NCBI GenBank assembly: GCA_027619675.1
Contig: JAQCHG010000062.1
Coordinates: forward strand, 1 to 7,728
Source: Cyanobacteriota bacterium
Lineage (GTDB): Bacteria; Cyanobacteriota; Cyanobacteriia; Phormidesmidales; Phormidesmidaceae
Direction of reading: 5' to 3'
DNA length: 7,728 nucleotides
The translations under genes were made by a program, and so were the position numbers. The first letter of the stretch is position 1; each line of letters opens with the position of its first letter. This document shows, in pieces, positions 6,124-7,728 of the stretch. The notes under the pieces were generated by a model. The model did not search any database, was not told the DNA's origin, and was given only the letters and a program-made list of their open reading frames with translations.

Positions 6124-6430
6124 AAGGGGGACTCCGGGGTGAACAACAGAATCGGGAGTTAGGGATGGATCGTTGCCTAGAGTCTAAGGAGGGGAAACGT
6201 GGATCCTGGCCAGAACCCAAGGTGATTTTTAGATTTCGTCCTCAGCAAAATTTAAAGGGCCGTGGGGATCAGGGCGGGCGATCGCTGTACCCTGGCCTCA
6301 GTTCTAGATTGGGGCCGATTGCGGCTGCCCCCGGCTGGGAAGTTCAATGCTTAGCGCATCGGCCCCTGAACCCCCGGCCACTTAGACTGTTTGCTAACCG
6401 TCGCCCTGTGTCCATTGCCTTGCCGCCTCT
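6124..6430. other. Divergent xfp-recF intergenic region
   Basis: These 307 bases must hold the promoters for xfp (leftward) and recF (rightward). The xfp ribosome binding site lies at 6132-6135. One HIP1 octamer (6278-6285) and a strong stem (6311-6366) are present, and AT-rich patches lie at 6225-6237 and 6246-6255. I found no convincing -35/-10 pair on either strand. TAGATT (6305-6310) and TAGACT (6383-6388) resemble -10 boxes in the recF direction but lack good -35 partners. An upstream open frame (6165-6455) has no coding character. Confidence 0.5.
6311..6366 (+). other. Strong bulged stem-loop upstream of recF
   Basis: GGGGCCGAT (6311-6319) pairs perfectly with ATCGGCCCC (6358-6366). 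After a one-base bulge (T6320), GCG (6321-6323) pairs with CGC (6355-6357), giving 12 pairs around a 31-nt loop. The stem ends 64 nt before the recF ATG. It could fold in the recF leader if the start site is upstream, or be a protein-binding site serving both divergent genes. No T-run follows, so it is not an evident attenuator. It matches no riboswitch class I know. Confidence 0.5.
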
Positions 6431-7546
6431 ATGTACCTCAAAACCCTGCAACTGAGGCATTTCCGCAATTACGAGGCGCAGCGGGTAGACTTTACCGCCC
6501 CCAAAACCATCCTCCTGGGGGAAAATGCCCAGGGCAAATCCAACCTGCTGGAGTCGGTGGAGTTGCTGGCGACCCTGAAGTCCCATCGCACCAGCCGTGA
6601 TCTTGATTTGATTCAGGCTGGCCATGGGATCGCCCAAATCACCGCCACCGTGGAGCGGGAGGTGGGCTGGGGCGAATTGGCCATTACCCTGCGCCAGGGC
6701 AGTCGCCGTACCACCCAACGCAATGGGGAAAAGATGCGGCGGCAGGTGGACTTTTTGGGGGCGCTGAATGCGGTGCAGTTCTCAAGCCTAGACCTGGAAC
6801 TGGTGCGCGGAGGGCCAGGGGAGCGGCGGCTGTGGGTGGATGTCTTGCTCATGCAGCTAGAGCCCGTCTACGCCAGCATTTTGACCCAGTACACCCAGGC
6901 TTTGAGGCAGCGCAATGCCCTGCTGCGCCAACGGGGAGACGGCGATCGCCCCCCAGACCCCACCCAGTTAGCCCTGTGGGATGCCCAGTTGGCGGCTTTG
7001 GGGACACGGGTAATGCGGCGGCGATCGCGGGGTTTAGCCCGGTTGGCTCCGGTGGCCCAAACCTGGCACCAGGCCATCAGCGGCCAGACGGAGGTGTTGC
7101 AGGTGGATTATGTGCCCAACGTGCCCCTAGAGAGCGATGATCCGGTGCAGATCCAGGGGGCGTTTCTCAACAAAATTCAGCAGCGGGCGATCGCAGAACA
7201 GCACCAACACACCAGTCTGGTGGGTCCCCATCGAGACGACATCGCCTTCACCATCAACGACACCCCCGCCCGCCAATACGGCTCCCAGGGGCAACAGCGC
7301 ACCCTAGTGCTGGCGTTAAAGCTGGCGGAGCTGAAGTTAATTGAGTCGGGGGTGGGGGAACCGCCCCTGTTACTCCTTGATGACGTGCTGGCGGAGTTGG
7401 ATCTGAACCGCCAAAACCAACTGCTGGACGCAATTCAGGACCGCTTTCAAACCCTGATCACCACCACCCATTTGGGATCCTTTGATGCCCAGTGGTTAAA
7501 AGCCTCCCAGGTGTTGACGGTACAGGCGGGACAGATTGCAGGGTGA
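6431..7546 (+). CDS. recF: DNA replication and repair protein RecF
   Basis: RecF is an SMC-like ATPase that binds gapped DNA with RecO and RecR and helps load RecA at single-strand gaps. This 371-residue copy has the full family length and all nucleotide-binding elements. The N-terminus [14 protein letters not shown] is typical. Walker A is GENAQGKS at 30-37. GPHRDD follows at 265-270, then the ABC-type signature YGSQGQQRT at 283-291. Walker B is [13 protein letters not shown] at 312-324, where the second Asp and the nearby Glu fit the catalytic site. THLG lies at 346-349. The middle (about 150-260) forms the helical arm region. The ATG at 6431 gives the conserved N-terminus, although no Shine-Dalgarno sequence is evident before it. 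It has no dnaA, dnaN or gyrB next to it, unlike the classical order in many other bacteria. Three HIP1 octamers lie within the gene. Confidence 0.97.
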   Translation: MYLKTLQLRHFRNYEAQRVDFTAPKTILLGENAQGKSNLLESVELLATLKSHRTSRDLDLIQAGHGIAQITATVEREVGWGELAITLRQGSRRTTQRNGEKMRRQVDFLGALNAVQFSSLDLELVRGGPGERRLWVDVLLMQLEPVYASILTQYTQALRQRNALLRQRGDGDRPPDPTQLALWDAQLAALGTRVMRRRSRGLARLAPVAQTWHQAISGQTEVLQVDYVPNVPLESDDPVQIQGAFLNKIQQRAIAEQHQHTSLVGPHRDDIAFTINDTPARQYGSQGQQRTLVLALKLAELKLIESGVGEPPLLLLDDVLAELDLNRQNQLLDAIQDRFQTLITTTHLGSFDAQWLKASQVLTVQAGQIAG

Positions 7547-7549
7547 GGG

Positions 7550-7577
7550 GGATTTTGGATTGCGGATTTTGGATTTT
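7550..7577. repeat. Heptamer tandem repeat GGATTTT, four units
   Basis: Four in-register heptamers start 4 nt after the recF stop: GGATTTT, GGATTGC, GGATTTT, GGATTTT. The second unit differs in its last two bases. Short tandem heptamers are a known feature of cyanobacterial intergenic DNA, and copy number usually varies between strains. Assignment to a named repeat class is not possible here. Confidence 0.75.
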
Positions 7578-7614
7578 GGTAAGTAGCCGGGACTAATCAA
7601 ACTTCACACCTGCC

Positions 7615-7640
7615 GCTGATTGAGCGGAGTCGAAATCAGC
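7615..7640. repeat. REP-like hairpin with GAGCGGAGTCGA loop
   Basis: GCTGATT (7615-7621) pairs exactly with AATCAGC (7634-7640) around a 12-nt loop, GAGCGGAGTCGA. Motifs close to GAGCGGAGTCGA recur between genes in many bacterial genomes as part of REP-like palindromes, to my recollection. It may also protect the recF transcript end or slow transcription. Only one copy is in the window, so the repeat status is inferred. Confidence 0.45.
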
Positions 7641-7728
7641 TAGGCTCTTTATCTGGCAAGGATTTGAGGGTTTAGCGAAATCGTATACCTTTCAGGCAGG
7701 CACAGCCAACGCGTCAGCGTCTCCCAAA

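Larger units (their letters stand above)
7547..7728. other. Noncoding tail with repeats downstream of recF
   Basis: No gene is visible up to the window edge. The stretch opens with heptamer repeats (7550-7577), then a REP-like hairpin (7615-7640), and ends in a segment resembling a dispersed cyanobacterial repeat (7701-7728). No classical intrinsic terminator for recF is seen. Confidence 0.5.

Noticed and set aside
6311..6366. tRNA gene or known riboswitch between xfp and recF
   Set aside because: A GTTCAAT stretch superficially recalls a T-loop, but no acceptor stem, anticodon arm or 3' end fits, and no riboswitch core motif is recognisable.
6165..6455. Plus-strand open frame between xfp and recF
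   Set aside because: It overlaps the recF start in another frame, lacks coding character, and covers the stem-loop and HIP1 site of a region expected to hold promoters.
225..7546. A defence island or biosynthetic cluster spanning the window
   Set aside because: The recognisable genes (cyclophilin, phosphoketolase, RecF) are housekeeping, lie on both strands and do not share a pathway. The GIY-YIG protein alone does not make a defence system.
7550..7577. CRISPR-like repeat array downstream of recF
   Set aside because: Units are only 7 bp with no spacers between them; this is a simple tandem heptamer repeat.

Overview
The window reads as chromosomal DNA of a cyanobacterium, probably a GC-rich, Leptolyngbya-like or related lineage (this finer placement is inference). 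The evidence is eight perfect copies of the HIP1 octamer GCGATCGC, a cyclophilin and a phosphoketolase that read like cyanobacterial orthologues, and short intergenic repeats of the kind common in that phylum. I see no intact mobile element, CRISPR array, rRNA or tRNA.

Layout, left to right. A plus-strand cyclophilin-type peptidylprolyl isomerase lies at 225-650. A 318-bp gap with a 14-bp perfect inverted repeat (900-947) leads to a small stand-alone GIY-YIG nuclease-like protein (969-1586). After a 307-bp gap come two plus-strand envelope proteins spaced like an operon. The first (1894-2706) is a single-pass membrane protein with a DPF motif, a long proline-rich linker and a C-terminal beta domain resembling PilP/GspC. 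The second (2759-3271) has a CxxC...CxxC zinc ribbon and two membrane segments. A 449-bp lower-GC, palindrome-rich gap (3272-3720) separates these from the minus-strand phosphoketolase gene xfp (3721-6123). A 307-bp divergent region with a strong stem (6311-6366) then leads to plus-strand recF (6431-7546). The window ends in noncoding DNA with a heptamer tandem repeat and a REP-like hairpin.

The genes do not form one pathway. Xfp splits xylulose-5-P or fructose-6-P to acetyl phosphate in central carbon metabolism. RecF acts in recombinational gap repair. The cyclophilin is a cytosolic folding helper. The least understood part is the pair at 1894-3271, where a PilP/GspC-like anchor protein is followed by a zinc-ribbon membrane protein. 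I did not find a clear-cut novel system. The most useful leads are that pair, the divergent GIY-YIG protein with its upstream inverted repeat, and the structured intergenic regions around xfp.
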